A stretch of 7,375 nt of DNA from an uncultured Lachnospiraceae bacterium (lineage in GTDB: Bacteria > Bacillota > Clostridia > Lachnospirales > Lachnospiraceae), in NCBI GenBank assembly GCA_946549155.1, contig CAMNQN010000166.1, positions 1-7,375 on the forward strand. Reading direction: 5' to 3'. This document shows, piece after piece, positions 6,048-7,375 of the stretch (positions are counted from its first letter, which is position 1; every line of letters starts with the position of its first letter). A program made the translations under genes and the position numbers. The notes under the pieces are model-generated. The model was not told where the DNA came from. It ran no database searches and worked only from the letters and a program-made list of their open reading frames with translations.

Positions 6048-6965
6048 TTACCACATTTTTTCCGGATAAACCCCCTGGTCCTTCAGCGCCTGTATCGCCT
6101 TCACCACGGTCTGCTTATCCTCCTGATAAGTGACGCCGTACCAGCGGTCCTCCGTCTTCAATACCTGGACAGTGGCCCTCCCCTCCTTTAACAGCTCATC
6201 CACCACAAAGGGAAGGAAATATTCGCATTTCATCGGATTCGTTTTCAGATTCTCCTCCAGGAAATCCGGGAATTTCTCCTTCAGCATATCCAGCATACTG
6301 GCGGAAAAGCCCCACATATTCATGGATACCAGGCATTCCGGCGAAACATCCACCCAGGTAATCCCGTCGTCCTCGGTATAGGCCGCTCCCGTCTCCGTAC
6401 GGATGATTCTGGTGCGCTCATGGATATCCGCCAGAAATCCCTGCTCATCCACCTGGCAGATGCCCCGGGCCACATGACCGTTCTCCGTCAGAGTATTTTT
6501 CAGTATGTAACCCACCATGGTATAACGGAACTTTTCATCGTCCTCATGGGTGGTAAGATAATCGTAAATCAGCTGAAACGCCCGTCTTCCATAATAATCA
6601 TCCGCATTGATCACCGCGAAGGGCCCGTCCACCACCTCCATGCAGGACAGCACCGCATGGCCTGTACCCCAGGGCTTCACCCGGCCCTCCGGCACTGTAT
6701 ATCCTTCCGGTATATTTTCGATGTCCTGATACACATACTCCACTTCCATGTAACGGGAAACCCGGTCGCCCACACACTCCCGGAACAAGGCTTCGTTCTC
6801 CTTCTTGATAATAAATACCGCTTTCTCGAATCCTGCTCTTCTGGCATCATACAGGGAAAAATCCATAATAATGTGTCCCTGGGGATCCACCGGGTCAATC
6901 TGCTTTAACCCACCATACCGGCTTCCCATGCCGGCTGCCATAATTACTAAAACCGGTTTTTTCAT
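6048..6965 (-). CDS. Sugar-phosphate nucleotidyltransferase
   Basis: The product has 305 residues of the NTP_transferase type, which joins a nucleotide to a sugar-1-phosphate or similar phosphorylated group to form an activated donor (for example NDP-sugar). The nucleotide-binding signature is at the N-terminus, MAAGMGSRYGGLKQ (9-22), with the catalytic Arg R16 and Lys K21. WGTGHAVL (99-106) fits the base-binding loop and NADDYYG (120-126) the metal-binding Asp motif. There is no signal peptide or membrane segment. GGAGG lies eight bases before the start (6974-6978). Nucleotide and sugar specificity cannot be read. The relatives I recall often lie beside kinase-like or LPS/teichoic genes, but here the neighbours are the NifU-like operon and a gene-free repeat region, so the pathway is open. 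It is probably transcribed from the candidate promoter at 7053-7081. Confidence 0.88.
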   Translation of the reverse strand: MKKPVLVIMAAGMGSRYGGLKQIDPVDPQGHIIMDFSLYDARRAGFEKAVFIIKKENEALFRECVGDRVSRYMEVEYVYQDIENIPEGYTVPEGRVKPWGTGHAVLSCMEVVDGPFAVINADDYYGRRAFQLIYDYLTTHEDDEKFRYTMVGYILKNTLTENGHVARGICQVDEQGFLADIHERTRIIRTETGAAYTEDDGITWVDVSPECLVSMNMWGFSASMLDMLKEKFPDFLEENLKTNPMKCEYFLPFVVDELLKEGRATVQVLKTEDRWYGVTYQEDKQTVVKAIQALKDQGVYPEKMW

Positions 6966-7041
6966 TGTTTTTTCCTCCGATTTTCACTTGATTTGCCGGA
7001 CTTACCAAAGGTGTGAAATCCCTTTCCAGCCGACGGCTTTT

Positions 7042-7069
7042 CATGTTCTTTTAGTGTACCATGTTCTTT
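7042..7069. repeat. Tandem pair of CATGTTCTTT boxes flanking the -10
   Basis: CATGTTCTTT occurs at 7042-7051 and 7060-7069, identical at 10 of 10 bases with an 18-bp period. On the minus strand these read AAAGAACATG and flank the predicted -10 TACACT of the nucleotidyltransferase promoter. A tandem operator for a transcription factor is plausible, but no regulator is present in the window. Confidence 0.4.
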
Positions 7070-7081
7070 CCAAAGATGCAA
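7053..7081 (-). promoter_or_regulatory. Possible promoter of the nucleotidyltransferase
   Basis: On the minus strand, TTGCAT (7076-7081) and TACACT (7053-7058) are separated by 17 bp. The -35 matches the consensus at only three of six bases and the -10 at four of six. The leader would be about 80 bases and contains a small AGCC/GGCT hairpin near 7029-7039. Confidence 0.35.
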
Positions 7082-7128
7082 TCTCCGGAAGAGGCTTTTT
7101 CCCGATTGCCCGGTTGTATGCAGAGACA

Positions 7129-7192
7129 GTTACTGGTCGGATGCCAATGCTCTTCGGGTTTTGTTAATTAGCAGGACGCAGGAAAAGACGGG
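7129..7192 (+). repeat. Dispersed intergenic repeat, copy C
   Basis: The core 7153-7192 matches copy B at 37 of 40 positions and shares GTTTTGTT, ATTAGCAGG and ACGCAGGAA blocks with copy A. The left end shows GTTACTG as in copy B, about two bases further from the core. It is the only copy followed by the large structured inverted repeat (7254-7369). Short frames run through it on both strands, but none has a convincing ribosome binding site. Confidence 0.8.
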
Positions 7193-7375
7193 CGCGCAGG
7201 GCCACAAGCATCTGGAAAATAACTCCGGATACCAAGAAAATCTAAGATGCAGCCGGACGAAAATTTCGGGCACCGGGGCGGTTCGCTGGGAAATCCTGAT
7301 GATTTCCCGGCTCAGCACCCCTGAGCTGTCAGCCTTGAGGGCTGCCAGCTCTCCCGAAATTTTCGTCCGCCTCCA
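7193..7375. other. Multi-hairpin structured element, possible ncRNA or palindromic repeat
   Basis: A perfect 17-bp stem is formed by 7254-7270 and 7353-7369, with CGGACGAAA at the outer left end. Inside lie GGGAAATC/GATTTCCC (7288-7308, 5-base loop), GCTCAG/CTGAGC (7310-7326) and GAGCTG-x-CAGCC pairing with GGCTG-x-CAGCTC (7323-7351, one mismatch). The last two overlap slightly, so they are partly alternative folds. A further GCATCT/AGATGC pair brackets 7208-7250. No gene is supported here. The fold could be a structured RNA, a palindromic mobile repeat (MITE-like), or a large terminator for something beyond the window. No known RNA family is recognised. Confidence 0.6.

Noticed and set aside
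6420..6908. Plus-strand 162-codon frame opposite the nucleotidyltransferase
   Set aside because: Antisense to a gene with intact catalytic motifs; no start signal or known domain.
1..7192. CRISPR array suggested by repeated 30-40 bp units
   Set aside because: The copies are kilobases apart, in both orientations, with genes between them and no regular spacers.
7130..7318. Minus-strand 62-codon frame through repeat copy C and the structured element
   Set aside because: It lies over a repeat and palindrome that stay open on both strands. Differences among the three repeat copies in this frame include amino-acid changes (Leu/Gln, Ile/Met) and different downstream stops, with no sign of purifying selection on protein.

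Overview
The window looks like chromosomal DNA of a low-to-mid-GC anaerobic Firmicute, most probably a gut Clostridia member of the Lachnospiraceae type. The grounds are strong AGGAGG-like ribosome binding sites, near-consensus sigma-A promoters, hairpin-plus-T-run terminators, a GGGtGRT protein paired with a NifU-like scaffold, and a YocR-type sodium symporter. No rRNA, tRNA, CRISPR array, transposase or phage gene is visible.

Layout, left to right. (1) Positions 1-76 hold copy A (minus strand) of a dispersed repeat. (2) A possible 64-residue protein (236-430, +) is followed by two GC-rich hairpins (401-451 and 461-512) and a His-rich YmaF-family gene (572-916, +). (3) A sodium-dependent NSS/SNF-family transporter (1113-2486, -) ends towards ymaF; a hairpin at 979-1014 lies between the two. 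(4) A 488-bp divergent intergenic region carries the transporter promoter with an overlapping palindrome, repeat copy B, and the promoter of an M20-family amidohydrolase (2975-4147, +). (5) A two-sided terminator (4146-4195) separates the amidohydrolase from a minus-strand operon of a NifU-like scaffold (5238-5930) and a GGGtGRT protein (4209-5219). (6) Upstream of that operon lies a sugar-phosphate nucleotidyltransferase (6048-6965, -). (7) The right end, 6966-7375, has no gene. It holds that gene's putative promoter, repeat copy C and a complex inverted-repeat structure closed by a 17-bp perfect stem.

Functional picture. The transporter and the amidohydrolase are divergently transcribed, and their promoter regions carry similar CTATnnATAGTG sites, so joint control of amino-acid uptake and acyl-amino-acid hydrolysis is plausible but unproven. 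The NifU-like/GGGtGRT pair is a tight two-gene operon whose physiological job is, to my knowledge, not established. The YmaF-like protein has six H-x-H motifs and a CxxCHxH cluster, which suggests metal binding.

The least explained material is non-coding: three copies of a 32-60 bp repeat, all in intergenic DNA, and the multi-hairpin element next to copy C. No complete new defence or mobile system can be recognised here.
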